Below, piece by piece: positions 1 to 9,649 of a DNA stretch of 64,000 nt (positions within the stretch are counted from its first letter, which is position 1; every line of letters begins with the position of its first letter). This DNA comes from Methylobacterium brachiatum (GTDB lineage: Bacteria; Pseudomonadota; Alphaproteobacteria; Rhizobiales; Beijerinckiaceae), in the NCBI RefSeq assembly GCF_020523825.1, contig NZ_JAJALK010000001.1, forward strand, positions 682,001 to 746,000, in the 5' to 3' direction. Below the pieces are notes generated by a model. The model was not told the origin of the DNA, ran no database searches, and saw only the letters and a program-made list of their open reading frames with translations. Made by a program: the position numbers and the translations under genes.

Positions 1-1289
1 CCGGCCCGGACGATCCGGACCGGCACGACCGACCCGATATGGTGGGGCGGCGCGTCGAACTGCACAGCCAGAAGGTGCGGCGTCTTGCCCGCGACCTGGC
101 CGGGATGCCGCCCCGCCTTCTCGACCAGGACGTCGAAGACCTGGCCGACCGCGGCCCGCTGATAGGCGTAGCGCTGCTCGTCCAGCAGCGCCTGCAGCTC
201 GGCGAGCCGCTCGGCCATCACCGAATCGGGGACCATGTCGGCGCGCTCGGCCGCCGGGGTGCCGGGGCGGGGGCTATACTTGAACGAGAACGCGCTCTCG
301 AAGCCGATCTCGCGCACCAGGTTCAGGGTGTCGGCGAAGTCGGCGTCGGTCTCGCCTGGGAAGCCGACGATGAAGTCGGAGGACAGCGCGACGTCCGGCC
401 GGGCGGCGCGCACCCGGTCGATCAGGCTGCGATACACGTCGCGCGTGTGCTTGCGGTTCATGGCGGCGAGGATCCGGTCCGAGCCCGACTGCACCGGCAG
501 GTGCAGGTAGGGCATCAGGGCCGGCACCTCGGCATGGGCGCGCACCAGCGCGTCGTCGAAATCGTTGGGGTGGCTCGTGGTGTAGCGGATCCGCGCGAGG
601 CCGGGGATCTTCGCGACCGCCCGGATGAGATCCGCCAGCCCGACCGGGGCGCCGTCGGGCCCGAGCCCGTGATAGCCATTGACGTTCTGGCCGATCAGCG
701 TGAGCTCGCGGGCGCCGCCCTGCGCGAGCTTCTCGGCCTCCGCCAGCACCGCCGACACGGGGCGCGAGACCTCGGCACCCCGGGTATAGGGCACCACGCA
801 GAAGGCGCAGAACTTGTCGCAGCCCTCCTGCACGGTGAGGAACGCGGTCGGCCCGGAGGTGCGGCGCCGGGGCAGATGGGTGAACTTGTCCTCGACCGGG
901 AATTCGGTGTCGACCACCCGGCGCTCGCGGGAGCGGGCCAGGAGGTCGGGCAGGCGGTGATAGCTCTGGGGTCCGACCACCACGTCGACGGCGGGCTGCC
1001 GGGCCTGGATCTCGGCGCCCTCGGCCTGGGCGACGCATCCGGCGACGACGATCCGGGTGTCGAGGCCGCGGGCCTCCCGCTCGCCCTTGAGCACCCGCAG
1101 GCGGCCGAGCTCGGAATAGACCTTCTCGGCGGCCTTCTCGCGGATGTGGCAGGTGTTGAGGACGACGACGTCGGCCTCCTCCACCGAATCGGTCGGCGTG
1201 AACCCTTCAGCGCCCAGCACGTCGGCCATGCGGGCCGCGTCGTAGGCGTTCATCTGGCAACCGTAGGATTTGACGAAGGCCTTCTTCAA
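1..1289 (-). CDS. miaB: tRNA-2-methylthio-N6-dimethylallyladenosine synthase MiaB (3' end cut by window)
   Basis: This radical-SAM methylthiotransferase adds the 2-methylthio group to i6A37 of tRNAs. The N-terminal MTTase domain has the three cluster cysteines C11, C47 and C85 (SYGCQMN, LNTCHI, AGCVAQ). The radical-SAM motif CDKFCAFC gives C157, C161 and C164. The TRAM domain has begun near residue 390 and the C-terminus runs off the window. I place the start at a TTG at 1287-1289 because [13 protein letters not shown] directly follows it and no in-frame ATG lies upstream; no good Shine-Dalgarno is visible. It is the last gene of the minus-strand block tsaB-rimI-plsC-(lctP)-miaB. Confidence 0.93.
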   Translation of the reverse strand, partial: MKKAFVKSYGCQMNAYDAARMADVLGAEGFTPTDSVEEADVVVLNTCHIREKAAEKVYSELGRLRVLKGEREARGLDTRIVVAGCVAQAEGAEIQARQPAVDVVVGPQSYHRLPDLLARSRERRVVDTEFPVEDKFTHLPRRRTSGPTAFLTVQEGCDKFCAFCVVPYTRGAEVSRPVSAVLAEAEKLAQGGARELTLIGQNVNGYHGLGPDGAPVGLADLIRAVAKIPGLARIRYTTSHPNDFDDALVRAHAEVPALMPYLHLPVQSGSDRILAAMNRKHTRDVYRSLIDRVRAARPDVALSSDFIVGFPGETDADFADTLNLVREIGFESAFSFKYSPRPGTPAAERADMVPDSVMAERLAELQALLDEQRYAYQRAAVGQVFDVLVEKAGRHPGQVAGKTPHLLAVQFDAPPHHIGSVVPVRIVRA

Positions 1290-1423
1290 CGCGTGCCGCC
1301 CTAAACCGTCCGCTCGTCCGATGTGCCGGCGCCGATCCTGCGCGGATCGGCCGGCCGCAGGCCTGTAGCATGGATCGCGCGGATCGTCGCGACGCCTTCG
1401 GGCCGCGGAAGCCCCACGAGAAA

Positions 1424-1457
1424 CGCCGGACCGCCCGGTAGGTGGGGCAATCCGGCG
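1424..1457 (-). terminator. possible terminator downstream of lctP
   Basis: Seven-base arms CGCCGGA/TCCGGCG enclose a 20-base loop. Read on the minus strand the hairpin is followed by TTTCTCG, about 40 bases beyond the lctP stop. The long loop and weak T tract make it only a moderate candidate. Confidence 0.35.
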
Positions 1458-1497
1458 TGGGGTTCGACAGGGGCGGCGGGGGTTGCCCGCCACCCGT

Positions 1498-3234
1498 TCA
1501 GTGGGCGACCGGAGCGGCGGCCGGGACGGCGAGCACCATGTCCTGGAAGAACGGCACGTAGGCCTGGAGCATTACGAACAGGCCGACCAGGCAGGCCAGC
1601 GCGATCGAGTGCCAGAACACGAAGCGCAGGATCGTGCCCTCCTGACCGAAATAGCCGGTGGCCGTGGAGGCGACGACGATCGACTGCGCGTCGATCATCT
1701 TGCCCATCACGCCGCCCGACGAGTTCGCCGCCGCCATCAAGACGCCCGACAGGCCGAGCTGCTCGGCGGTGATCCGCTGCAGCCCGCCGAACAGGACGTT
1801 CGAGGCCGTGTCCGACCCGGTCAGCGCGACGCCGAGCCAGCCGAGCAGCGTGCCGAAGAACGGGTACAGGATGCCGGTGCCCGCGAAGGCGAGGCCCAGC
1901 GTGGCGTCGACGCCGGCGTAGCGGGTGAGCACGCCGAGCGCGAGCATCGCCGCGATGGTGATCAGCGAGAAGCGCAGCGCCCAGATCGTCTCGATATAGG
2001 CGGTGACGAGGCGCAGCGGCGAGAACCGCATGATCAGCCCGGAGATGATCGCCGCGATCAGCACCCCGGTCCCGGTGTAGGACATGTAGGTGAACAGGAA
2101 GACCGCGCCCTCGGGCACCGGCTTGGCCACCACCGGCGGCACCTTCATGATCGCGTTGTGCAGGCCCGGCACCTCGTATTTCCAGGTGAAGAGCGGGTTC
2201 ACGATGCCCTTGAACCAGCCGGTGCCCCAGATCGCGACGACCACCGAGAGGATGATCCACGGCAGCCAGGCCAGCAGGATATCGCGCTGCGAGGCCGTGC
2301 GCGTGCCGATATGCACGGGGGGCGTGCCGGGAACGCCGGCGCCGAGCGGCGACGGGCGCGGGGCCGCCAGGGCCAGGGACGGATCGTGGCCGCGCAGGGC
2401 CGGCGATGTCCAGATCTCCCGCGGCTGCCAGACCTTCAGGAACAGCACGAGGGCGAGCATCGACGCGATCGAGGCGCCGATATCGACGATCCACGGATTG
2501 ACGTAGTTCGAGATCAGGAACTGCGCGGCCGCGAAGGATCCGGCGCAGACCAGGATCGGCGGCCAGACCCGGACCATGCCGCGGAAGCCCGCGAACACCC
2601 AGATCAGCCAGAACGGCACGATCAGCGAGAACAGCGGCAGCTGCCGGCCGATCATCGCGCCCAGGATCTCCGGCGGGTAGCCGGTGACCGAGGCCAGGCC
2701 CTGGATCGGCGCGCCGAGCGCCCCGAAGGCCACCGGCGCGGTGTTGGCGATTAGCGACAGGCCCGAGGCCGCGAGCGGCGAGAAGCCCAGCCCGATCAAA
2801 ATCGCCCCGGTGACGGCCACCGGCGTGCCGAACCCGCCCGCGCCCTCGAAGAAGGCGCCGAACGCGAAGGCCACCAGCAGGAGCTGCAGGCGCCGGTCGG
2901 CGGTGATGCCGGCCACCGATTGCTGCAGCACCGAGAACCAGCCCTTCTCCACCGTCAGCCGGTAGAGGAAGATGACGTTGAGGATGATCCAGCCGATCGG
3001 GAAGAAGCCCGTGACCATCCCGAGGATGGCAGCCCGGGACGCCAGCCCGGCCGGCATGCCGAAGCCCACGATGGCGACCAGCAGGGCGAGGCCCAGCGCG
3101 ATGACGGCGGCGATATGAGCTTTCACGCGCCCGCTCGCGATCATGGCGAGCAGGGCGATCACCGGGACAGAGGCGGCCAGCGTCGAGAGCCATGGGCTCC
3201 CGAACGGATCATAGACCTGGTTCCAGGGTTGCAA
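1498..3234 (-). CDS. lctP: L-lactate permease, LctP family
   Basis: This 578-residue polytopic inner-membrane protein is built of about a dozen hydrophobic segments and matches the LctP/LldP lactate-proton symporter family in length and sequence (for example [29 protein letters not shown] and [11 protein letters not shown]). It should import L-lactate, and possibly D-lactate or glycolate. The start is a TTG at 3232-3234, supported by GGAGG seven bases upstream on the minus strand; no nearby in-frame ATG gives a sensible N-terminus. No lactate dehydrogenase or LldR-type regulator is adjacent. It sits between plsC and miaB with 262 non-coding bases before it, so it is probably its own transcription unit. 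Confidence 0.93.
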   Translation of the reverse strand: MQPWNQVYDPFGSPWLSTLAASVPVIALLAMIASGRVKAHIAAVIALGLALLVAIVGFGMPAGLASRAAILGMVTGFFPIGWIILNVIFLYRLTVEKGWFSVLQQSVAGITADRRLQLLLVAFAFGAFFEGAGGFGTPVAVTGAILIGLGFSPLAASGLSLIANTAPVAFGALGAPIQGLASVTGYPPEILGAMIGRQLPLFSLIVPFWLIWVFAGFRGMVRVWPPILVCAGSFAAAQFLISNYVNPWIVDIGASIASMLALVLFLKVWQPREIWTSPALRGHDPSLALAAPRPSPLGAGVPGTPPVHIGTRTASQRDILLAWLPWIILSVVVAIWGTGWFKGIVNPLFTWKYEVPGLHNAIMKVPPVVAKPVPEGAVFLFTYMSYTGTGVLIAAIISGLIMRFSPLRLVTAYIETIWALRFSLITIAAMLALGVLTRYAGVDATLGLAFAGTGILYPFFGTLLGWLGVALTGSDTASNVLFGGLQRITAEQLGLSGVLMAAANSSGGVMGKMIDAQSIVVASTATGYFGQEGTILRFVFWHSIALACLVGLFVMLQAYVPFFQDMVLAVPAAAPVAH

Positions 3235-3496
3235 CGGGCGTCCTCCGATACCCCGACTTCACGGGTTTCGGCCTAGCTATCAGAGGCCCACCAGCCGCTC
3301 AACTCACATGCATCATGTATTCATGGGGTGGTTTTACCGGGTCGTCGCGGTCGGGACTCGATCCGTCCGCGGCATGATTGCGCGGGCCGCGCAGCGACCC
3401 AACGCGGCGGCGGACGGCCGGATGCAGCACGTCACCGGGTCGCTTGGCGGCGCGCAAGGACGGGGGAACCGGTCGGGTCCGGCGCCCCGAGGCGCC

Positions 3497-4366
3497 TCAG
3501 ACCGTGGCGATCTCGGATCCGCCGAGATCGAGCCCGGGTGGGGCCGGCCGGGCACCGAGCGACGGCTGGGCCTCGCCGCGACCGGTGCGGATGCCCGTCA
3601 GGGCGGCGCGCACCTCGGCCTCCGCGGCCGCGGTCGCGACCTTCCGGTCGGTGGTCGCCTCGAAGGTGATCGGCTTGCCCCAGACCACCTGGACGTCGAT
3701 CGGGCCGCCCTGCACGAAGGTCGCGAGATGCGGCGCCAGGTCCATGTCGCCGTACCAGGCGATCTCGGACCGTTCGGAGCGCACCACCGGCAGGCCGTTG
3801 CGCCGGGGATAGGCGATCGCCAGCGGCTGGAGGCGCACACGGCCCCGTCCGGCCTCGGCCTGCAGGGCGGCCCGCGCCGCGCCAACCAGCGCCGAGCGGA
3901 ACGGCAGAAGCCGGTTGCCGTCGCCGGTGGTCCCCTCCGCGAACAGCACCACCAACTCGCCTTCGGCCAGGCGATGGCCCATCGCGGTGCTCACCGTGGC
4001 GGTGGCACCGCGGCGCTGCCGGTCGATGTAGATCGTGCGCTGGAGCGCCGCGAGCGCGTTGATCACCGGCCAGCTGGCGATCTCCGATTTCGCCACGAAG
4101 GAGAGCGGGCGCAGCGAGCCGATCACCACGATGTCCAGCCACGACACGTGGTTCGACAGCACCAGGGCCGCCTCGCCGGGATCCGGCGGCGTCCCGGACT
4201 GCGTCACCCGGACGGAGAACAGCCACAGGAAGAGGCGATGGAACAGGATCGGCGCCACGGTCGTGCGGCGGCCGAGCAGCCGCATCGCGATCCAGTGCGG
4301 CGGCGCCAGCACCAGGAAGGCGAGGGCGAGCAGAGCGCAGCGCCCGATGAGGCCGAGGCGGCTCAC
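3497..4366 (-). CDS. plsC: 1-acyl-sn-glycerol-3-phosphate acyltransferase (PlsC family)
   Basis: This 289-residue membrane-associated acyltransferase should convert lysophosphatidic acid to phosphatidic acid in phospholipid synthesis. The N-terminus is hydrophobic (about residues 10-30). The catalytic HX4D motif is NHVSWLD (H73, D78), and the glycerol-phosphate-binding motif FAEGTT lies at 142-147. The start is a GTG at 4364-4366, four bases after the rimI stop, which suggests translational coupling. An ornithine-lipid acyltransferase (OlsA) is an alternative specificity that sequence alone does not exclude. A GGCGCC/GGCGCC hairpin (3481-3496) lies just past the stop but lacks a T tract. Confidence 0.88.
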   Translation of the reverse strand: MSRLGLIGRCALLALAFLVLAPPHWIAMRLLGRRTTVAPILFHRLFLWLFSVRVTQSGTPPDPGEAALVLSNHVSWLDIVVIGSLRPLSFVAKSEIASWPVINALAALQRTIYIDRQRRGATATVSTAMGHRLAEGELVVLFAEGTTGDGNRLLPFRSALVGAARAALQAEAGRGRVRLQPLAIAYPRRNGLPVVRSERSEIAWYGDMDLAPHLATFVQGGPIDVQVVWGKPITFEATTDRKVATAAAEAEVRAALTGIRTGRGEAQPSLGARPAPPGLDLGGSEIATV

Positions 4367-4370
4367 GCCG

Positions 4371-4886
4371 TTACAGGTCGGCGCTCATGGTCAGCGCGGT
4401 CGCCCGGCTGCCGTCGGCCTTGAGATAGTATCCGGTGCGCTCGCCGACCTTGCGGAAGCCGTGGCGGGCGTAGAGCTTGAGCGCGGGAACGTTGCCCTCG
4501 TCGACCTCCAGATGGACCCGGCTGATCCCGGCATGCGCCAGGCTGGACAGGTGCTCGCGCAGCAGCCGGCGACTATGCCCGCCGCCGCGAAGCGCCGGGG
4601 ACAGCACCACGGTCAGGATCTCGGCCTCGTCGGCGGCGCGGCGCGACAGGACGAAGCCCTGGAGCGTCCCGGCCCGCCACAGGGCATGGGCCTGCGTCGA
4701 GCGCTCGCACAGCATGCGCTCGAACTCGTGGGCCTCCCAGGGCCGGGCGAAGGCGGTGGCGTGCAGCCGGGCGAGCGCCGGCGCCTGCGCGGCGTCGGCG
4801 AGCGGTGCCACGTAGGGCTCGGGGGTGAGGGCGTCCCACCAGGCGGCCCACCAGTCGAGGGGCCAGAACGGGAGGGGACGCGTCAT
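4371..4886 (-). CDS. rimI: ribosomal-protein-alanine N-acetyltransferase RimI-like GNAT
   Basis: This 171-residue GNAT-fold enzyme is predicted to acetylate the N-terminus of ribosomal protein S18 with acetyl-CoA. The acetyl-CoA pyrophosphate-binding stretch is LRGGGHSRRLL, followed by the typical EVDEGNVPALKLYARHGF segment. An N-terminal Trp-rich extension of about 30 residues (PFWPLDWWAAWW) is longer than in enterobacterial RimI. The start ATG overlaps the tsaB stop (ATGA), so it is co-translated with tsaB, a common arrangement for this pair. The assignment rests mainly on that context; RimI homologues are otherwise hard to separate from other GNATs. Confidence 0.85.
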   Translation of the reverse strand: MTRPLPFWPLDWWAAWWDALTPEPYVAPLADAAQAPALARLHATAFARPWEAHEFERMLCERSTQAHALWRAGTLQGFVLSRRAADEAEILTVVLSPALRGGGHSRRLLREHLSSLAHAGISRVHLEVDEGNVPALKLYARHGFRKVGERTGYYLKADGSRATALTMSADL

Positions 4887-5557
4887 TGCCGCGCGATCCT
4901 GGCATGGTCCTGGGGCCGCGCATCGGGCCCGCGGAGGTAGAGCGGACGCGGCAGGGCCTGGGCCGGGTCGGCCACGAGACCGAGCGAGGCCACGGCGGTG
5001 ATCTCGGGTGCGCCGAGGCCGACGACGCGCGCCGCGACCCCGCGGGCGGCCAGGGCGGAAGCCACCAGGGTTGCGCCCGAGCCGGTGAGCACCACGGGGC
5101 CCGATCCCAGCCGTTCCGCGGCCGTCTCCACCGGGAGGTGGGCCGGCGCGAGCCCGTCGCTCGAGCCGAGCGCCTGTACGTAGACGGCACCGTGCCGGGC
5201 ATCGATCGCGGCGGCGATCACGCCCTCCACGGAGTCCGCCAGCAGCGGCGCGAGCAGGGCCGAGAGGGTGCCGACGCCGACGACCGGCTTGCCGGTGGCG
5301 AGGCCGATGGCCCGGGCCGCCGAGAGGCCGACCCGCAGCCCGGTATAGCTACCGGGTCCCACCGTCACGGCGATGCGGTCGATCGACTCGAAGCCGCCCT
5401 CGACCCGGGCGATCACCCGCTCGATCAGCGGTAGCAGTGCCTCGGCATGGCCGCGCACCATCGGCAGCGACTCGGCCGAAAGCGGCGCGTCGGCATCGTC
5501 CGCGGCGACGCAGGCGGCGCACAGGTCCAGCGCTGTGTCGATGGCTAGGATACGCAC
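4883..5557 (-). CDS. tsaB: tRNA threonylcarbamoyladenosine biosynthesis protein TsaB
   Basis: TsaB is the non-catalytic partner of TsaD in making t6A37 on ANN-decoding tRNAs. The protein opens with the ASKHA-fold strand ILAIDTA and carries the family signature VGPGSYTGLRVG near residue 85. I choose the GTG at 5555-5557 (224 residues, close to the 231 of E. coli) because GGGAG lies six bases upstream. The longer reading to 5599 adds 14 residues that the family lacks. It is the first gene of the tsaB-rimI-plsC overlap group. Confidence 0.93.
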   Translation of the reverse strand: MRILAIDTALDLCAACVAADDADAPLSAESLPMVRGHAEALLPLIERVIARVEGGFESIDRIAVTVGPGSYTGLRVGLSAARAIGLATGKPVVGVGTLSALLAPLLADSVEGVIAAAIDARHGAVYVQALGSSDGLAPAHLPVETAAERLGSGPVVLTGSGATLVASALAARGVAARVVGLGAPEITAVASLGLVADPAQALPRPLYLRGPDARPQDHARIARQ

Positions 5558-5640
5558 GCCCACTCCCGAATGCCGGACCGGACCGACGACCGCTCCCATT
5601 CTGCCCCGAAGGGCACGAAGACCCTAGCGTTAGAACAAAA

Positions 5641-5668
5641 CCGCCGCCCCGTCAGCGCGGGGCGGCGG
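5641..5668 (-). terminator. rho-independent terminator of the chemoreceptor gene
   Basis: Perfect 11-bp arms CCGCCGCCCCG/CGGGGCGGCGG enclose a 6-base loop. On the minus strand the hairpin is followed by TTTTGTTCT. It lies 62 bases beyond the chemoreceptor stop and upstream of tsaB, so it insulates the housekeeping genes from the chemoreceptor. Confidence 0.85.
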
Positions 5669-5730
5669 AGAGAACCGCGTTGGCGGTGAAGTGTTGCCGG
5701 CTTGCGCCGGTCTGCAGCTCCTAAGGGGCC

Positions 5731-7422
5731 TCAGGCCGCCCGGACCACCGAGAGGAATGCGCGGACCTCGGCGTTCAGCCGCTCGGATTGCCGGGACAAC
5801 GCGGAGGCCGAATCCAGCACCAGGGTGGCCGCCGAACCGGTCGCCTCGGACGCCTGCGCCACACCGACGATGTTATGCGTCACCTCGCCGGTCCCGCTCG
5901 CCGCCTGCGCGACGTTGCGGACGATCTCCTGGGTCGCGGCGCTCTGTTCCTCGACCGCGGCGGCGATGCTGGTGGCCACGCCGTTGATCTCGCGGATCAG
6001 ACCCACGATCGAGCCGATCGCCGAGGCCGCCTGGCCGGTGGCGCCCTGGACCCGGCCGATCTGCGCGGCGATCTCGTCGGTGGCCTTGGCGGTCTGCTCC
6101 GCCAGCTCCTTCACTTCGGCCGCGACCACGGCGAAACCGCGCCCGGCCTCGCCGGCGCGGGCCGCCTCGATGGTGGCGTTGAGCGCGAGCAGGTTGGTCT
6201 GGCTGGCAATCGACGCGATCAGGCCGACCACGTCGCCGATCCGCGCCACGGCGGCGCTCAGCTCCTGCATCAGCACGCCGGTCTGGTCGGCCTGACCCAC
6301 CGTCCTCTGGGCCAGGTCGGACGCGCCCTCGACCTGGCGGCCGATCTCGCCGATCGAGACCCCGAGCTCCTCGGCCGCCGCCGCTACGGTGTTGACGTTG
6401 GCTGCCGCCTCTTCGGCCGCGGCGGCCACCGCACTGGTCTGGCCGGCGGTCTCGGTCGCGGTGCCGGTGAGGGTCTGCGCCGTGGTCTGGAGCTCGGTGG
6501 CCGAGGTCGCGACCTGGCCGACGATGCCGCCCACCGCCTCCTCGAAACGGTCGGCCAGCTCGGCCATCGCGCGCCGCTGCTGCTGCGCCGCGGCCTCGTC
6601 GGCCTTGCGCTTGAGATCGGCCTCCTCGGCGGCCTTTCGGGCCATCATCGCCTTGATGCCCTCCACCGCCCGTCCGACCGCGCCGATCTCGTCGCCCCGG
6701 CGCGCCTCCGCGATCTCGGCCTCGATCTCGCCCTTGGCCATGCGCTGGAGCACCGCGACCAAGCAGTTGAGCGGCCCGGTGATGCCGAGGGTGGAGACCA
6801 GGAGCGAGGAGAGGATGCCGATGACCAGGCCGAAGGCGCCGAAGCCGATCAGGCTGTAGCGGGTCGCGTTCGTTTCGGCGGTGAGGTCGCTCGAGCGCTT
6901 GCGCATGTAGGCTTCGATGGAATCGCCGAGCTTGGTCCCCTCGATCCCGAGGGTGGCGAAGATCGGCTCGCTCACCTCGCGCGCCACCTTCAAGGCGGCT
7001 TCCTTCTGCCCGGCCACGGCGAGGCGCCGTGCCTCCGACGCCGCCGCCACGAAACGGTTGGTGCGCTCACGCTGCGCCTGGATCGCATCGGAGAAGGCCG
7101 GCACCTGCTGTGCGAGATCGGACAGGGTCTTGTCGGCCTGCGCCACGATGACGTCGAACTGCGCGCCCGCCTGGCGGACCTGCTCCGAATCCGTCTCGGC
7201 GATCGTCCGGTACATCAGGTAGTTCAGCGTGTTGTTCAGGCGATTGGTCCGCCGCACGTTCGACACGGCCTTCGCCTCCCGGGCGATCAGGTTCGTGTAG
7301 ATCGCGTCGATCACGACCATGCGGGACTGGGCGAACCAGATGCAGCCGCCCACGATCACCGCGATGATGAGATTGATCGCCAGGAGCTTCGTAACGATGT
7401 TCGTGCGGCTGAGGAGGTTCAT
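5731..7422 (-). CDS. methyl-accepting chemotaxis protein
   Basis: This 563-residue transmembrane chemoreceptor has TM1 at about residues 13-31. A helical periplasmic sensor of about 160 residues of the four-helix-bundle (4HB_MCP) kind follows. TM2 is at about 190-213, then HAMP, then the long cytoplasmic signalling coiled coil. Its hairpin tip around [20 protein letters not shown] contacts CheA and CheW. The C-terminus ends FLSVVRAA, with no CheR/CheB-tethering pentapeptide. I start at the ATG at 7422, which puts a short basic tail before TM1; a TTG at 7455 would add 11 residues. No che genes are nearby. The ligand is unknown; lactate is a speculation from its neighbour lctP. Confidence 0.95.
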   Translation of the reverse strand: MNLLSRTNIVTKLLAINLIIAVIVGGCIWFAQSRMVVIDAIYTNLIAREAKAVSNVRRTNRLNNTLNYLMYRTIAETDSEQVRQAGAQFDVIVAQADKTLSDLAQQVPAFSDAIQAQRERTNRFVAAASEARRLAVAGQKEAALKVAREVSEPIFATLGIEGTKLGDSIEAYMRKRSSDLTAETNATRYSLIGFGAFGLVIGILSSLLVSTLGITGPLNCLVAVLQRMAKGEIEAEIAEARRGDEIGAVGRAVEGIKAMMARKAAEEADLKRKADEAAAQQQRRAMAELADRFEEAVGGIVGQVATSATELQTTAQTLTGTATETAGQTSAVAAAAEEAAANVNTVAAAAEELGVSIGEIGRQVEGASDLAQRTVGQADQTGVLMQELSAAVARIGDVVGLIASIASQTNLLALNATIEAARAGEAGRGFAVVAAEVKELAEQTAKATDEIAAQIGRVQGATGQAASAIGSIVGLIREINGVATSIAAAVEEQSAATQEIVRNVAQAASGTGEVTHNIVGVAQASEATGSAATLVLDSASALSRQSERLNAEVRAFLSVVRAA

Positions 7423-7786
7423 GCGGAGCCCCGGGAATCGTCCGGCCACGAACAACCCGACGAAACCTTACGTCAAGCCCAGGACGTCGAAACCCACGGA
7501 TGTCATGACTGCAAGCATTCCGCGCATTCAGTGACCAGGCATTTCTATAATAAGTCCATGCCTACGCGATCATGACCTTATCTTACCTTGTCGTCCGATC
7601 ATCGTGACGTCGATAGTGCCATCGCGCGATTCACCCGATCGGTGACAAGTCGTGCCGAGCCTCTCGATCAGTTCCCGCGGCGGCGGCGCGAGCCTGGCTC
7701 GACCTCACCCTCAGCAAACGAAACGCCGGCGGGCTTGCGGCCGCCGGCGTCGGTCAGATCGGGATCGATGGGGACCGCGTTGGGCC
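7423..7786. other. 364-base intergenic region between the chemoreceptor and nfu genes
   Basis: I see no supportable gene. It should carry the chemoreceptor promoter on the minus strand; an AT-rich patch around 7540-7560 (CTATAATAAG on the plus strand) stands out from the GC-rich surroundings. At its far end is the nfu terminator, listed separately. Confidence 0.6.
7724..7749 (-). terminator. rho-independent terminator of nfu
   Basis: Nine-base perfect arms CGCCGGCGG/CCGCCGGCG enclose an 8-base loop. On the minus strand TTTCGTTTG follows. It lies 38 bases past the nfu stop. Confidence 0.75.
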
Positions 7787-8353
7787 TCAGACGGCCTGGA
7801 CCTCGCGGATCTCCGGCAGGAAGTGCCGGAACAGGTTCTGCACGCCGTGCCGCAGGGTGGCGGTGGAGGAGGGGCAGCCCGAGCAGGCGCCCTTCATCTC
7901 GAGATAGACCACGCCTTCCTTGTAGCCGCGGAAGGTGATGTCGCCGCCATCGCCGGCCACCGCCGGGCGCACCCGGGTCTCCAGCAGGTCCTTGATGGTC
8001 ACGACCGTATCGTGGTCGGCCTCGTCATAGAACTCGTCCTCGCCATCCTGGTCGTCGAGGCCGCCTTCGGCCATCACGGGGGCGCCGGACTGGAAATGCT
8101 CCATGATCGCGCCGAGCACGGCGGGCTTCACCTGAGCCCATTCGGACCCGTCCTCCGCCTTGGTCACGGAGACGAAGTCGTGGCCGAAATAGACGCCGGC
8201 GACGCCCGGGACGGCGAACAGCGCGGACGCGAGGGGCGAGCGGTTGGCCGCCTCGGCGTCCCGCGCCTCGAAGGTGGATTCGGGCAGGACGACGCGGCCC
8301 GGGAGAAACTTGAGGGTTGCCGGGTTCGGCGTGGCTTCGGTCTGGATGAACAT
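7787..8353 (-). CDS. nfu: NifU/Nfu-type iron-sulfur cluster carrier protein
   Basis: This 188-residue protein has an Nfu N-terminal domain (about 1-90, opening MFIQTEATPNPATLKF) and a C-terminal NifU-like domain. The cluster-binding CxxC is C157-S-G-C160. Such proteins accept a 4Fe-4S cluster from the assembly machinery and pass it to targets such as radical-SAM enzymes and aconitase. An acidic linker (DDQDGEDEFYDEADHD) joins the domains. In many alphaproteobacteria this gene precedes tsaB directly; here the chemoreceptor gene lies between. The SUF operon that would supply clusters is in the same window at 50.5 kb. Confidence 0.93.
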   Translation of the reverse strand: MFIQTEATPNPATLKFLPGRVVLPESTFEARDAEAANRSPLASALFAVPGVAGVYFGHDFVSVTKAEDGSEWAQVKPAVLGAIMEHFQSGAPVMAEGGLDDQDGEDEFYDEADHDTVVTIKDLLETRVRPAVAGDGGDITFRGYKEGVVYLEMKGACSGCPSSTATLRHGVQNLFRHFLPEIREVQAV

Positions 8354-8510
8354 GGTCGGCGAACTCCGCTGCGCCGGTTCAAGGCCGGCCGGGACAGGTG
8401 CCGCGAGGCACCGCCTTCCATGTGGACCGGCGAGGGGATTTTCTCAACCGGGGCCGCGCGCCTGGAGAGTGGACATTCGTGCCACGCCCCTTCAGGACGG
8501 CGCAAACGGG

Positions 8511-8990
8511 ATGCTGACGGAGCCGGCGGTGGATGTAACCGGAGAAGAGACGCTCGCGCAGGAGTTGCTGAAGGATCTGCGCGCCGCGCAGGCCAAGCTG
8601 GAGGCCGCGCGCGAGGACGCGGCGTCGCTGAAGGTGCTGCTCGCCCTGCGCACGCACCAGCACGATCTGGCCTGGCAAGATGCGCAGCGCCTCGCCGCCG
8701 AGTTGGAGAGCGCGCGGTCGCGGGCGACCGGCCTCGAAGCCGCGCTGGCCGAGGCCCGGGCCGACGTCACCGCCGCGGAGGCCCTGGCCGAGGCCGAGGA
8801 ACGCACGGAGGCGGTCCGGGCCGTGCTCGGCGCGGTGCTCGACAGCATCGGCAGCCGTGCCCTCGACCGGCGGCGGTTCCAAGAGATCATCGCCCGGGCC
8901 GGGCGCGAGGCGCCGAGCGACGGTCCCGGGGCGGCCCGGCACGCGGTGCTGCTGACCGAGGCGCGGCGGGTTCTGGGCATCTCCGGCTGA
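8511..8990 (+). CDS. coiled-coil hypothetical protein
   Basis: This 159-residue soluble acidic protein is not a family I can name. Residues of about 15-105 are almost pure Ala/Glu/Leu/Arg heptads and should form a long coiled coil. The last 50 residues are globular-looking (RRRFQEIIARAGREAP). I use the ATG at 8511; AGGACGG lies about ten bases upstream. It is divergent from nfu, and nothing in it indicates a catalytic function. Confidence 0.6.
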   Translation: MLTEPAVDVTGEETLAQELLKDLRAAQAKLEAAREDAASLKVLLALRTHQHDLAWQDAQRLAAELESARSRATGLEAALAEARADVTAAEALAEAEERTEAVRAVLGAVLDSIGSRALDRRRFQEIIARAGREAPSDGPGAARHAVLLTEARRVLGISG

Positions 8991-9027
8991 GGCGATCTGG
9001 CGGCCGGGCCCGCCCGACGGCAGAGGG

Positions 9028-9043
9028 TTAACCCGCCTTTAAC
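9028..9043. promoter_or_regulatory. CtrA-type binding site
   Basis: TTAA-N7-TTAAC (bases 9028-9031 and 9039-9043) is an exact match to the full alphaproteobacterial CtrA consensus, in a genome where TTAA is rare. It ends 47 bases before the start of the DUF2934 gene, a position compatible with overlap of the -35/-10 region. Confidence 0.6.
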
Positions 9044-9089
9044 CACCCGCTCGCATCGTCGATCCCAGGACGGAGTGGAGATCGGACTC

Positions 9090-9488
9090 ATGCAGATCAG
9101 CGAGCAGCACGTGCGCGAATGCGCCTATTACATCTGGGAGAAGGAAGGCCGGATCCACGGTCACGCCGTCGCCCACTGGATCCGCGCCGAAGCCGAGCTG
9201 CGCGCCGGCGTCGTGCTGGCGGACGGCCAGGCCGTCGCGGCCAAGCCGGTCGCCGCGAAGGCGCCGGCTTCCAAGGTTGCCGCCCCCAAGGCTGCCGCCA
9301 AGACCGCGGCTCCGAAGGCCCCGGCCAAGGCCGCCACCCCCAAGGCTGCCGCCTCGAAGACCGTGACGCCGAAGGACGCGCTGGCCAAGCCGGTCGCCGC
9401 GAAGACCGCCAAGGCCTCGAAGGCCGCCGTGACCGCCGGTCTCGCCGCCAAGGCCAAGCCGGCCCGCGCCCCGGCCTCGATGCACTGA
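9090..9488 (+). CDS. DUF2934 protein with Lys/Ala/Pro-rich tail
   Basis: This protein has 132 residues. The first 40 or so (SEQHVRECAYYIWEKEGR, then HWIRAEAEL) match the short DUF2934 helical domain. The rest is low-complexity KAAAPKA-type repeat resembling histone H1 or bacterial H1-like DNA-binding tails, which suggests a nucleoid-associated role; that is inference. I choose the ATG at 9090; a GTG at 9075 would add five residues. A CtrA-type site lies just upstream and a strong terminator just downstream, so it is monocistronic. Confidence 0.75.
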   Translation: MQISEQHVRECAYYIWEKEGRIHGHAVAHWIRAEAELRAGVVLADGQAVAAKPVAAKAPASKVAAPKAAAKTAAPKAPAKAATPKAAASKTVTPKDALAKPVAAKTAKASKAAVTAGLAAKAKPARAPASMH

Positions 9489-9523
9489 GCCGACGGCGCT
9501 TCCTGCGTCAGCGCGGCTGTTTC

Positions 9524-9561
9524 AGGAGCCCGCCCCTTCACCGAGGGGCGGGCTCCTGCCG
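9524..9561 (+). terminator. rho-independent terminator of the DUF2934 gene
   Basis: Perfect 13-bp arms AGGAGCCCGCCCC/GGGGCGGGCTCCT enclose an 8-base loop, followed by GCCGTTTCC. It lies 36 bases after the stop codon. Confidence 0.85.
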
Positions 9562-9649
9562 TTTCCGAGGCCCTCAAGACTGGAACAGCCCGACGCCGCC
9601 ACCGTTGTCCGCCGTGACGCGTACGCCGTGCGCCGCCAGGAGGGCCGTG

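Noticed and set aside
39..1304. Long plus-strand frame opposite miaB
   Set aside because: It is antisense to a gene with all radical-SAM motifs; the translation is Gly/Arg/His-rich, typical of a shadow frame at 70% GC.
9240..9480. AAGGCCGCC repeats in the DUF2934 gene as a separate DNA repeat
   Set aside because: The repeat follows the reading frame of the Lys/Ala/Pro tail, so it is a protein low-complexity region.
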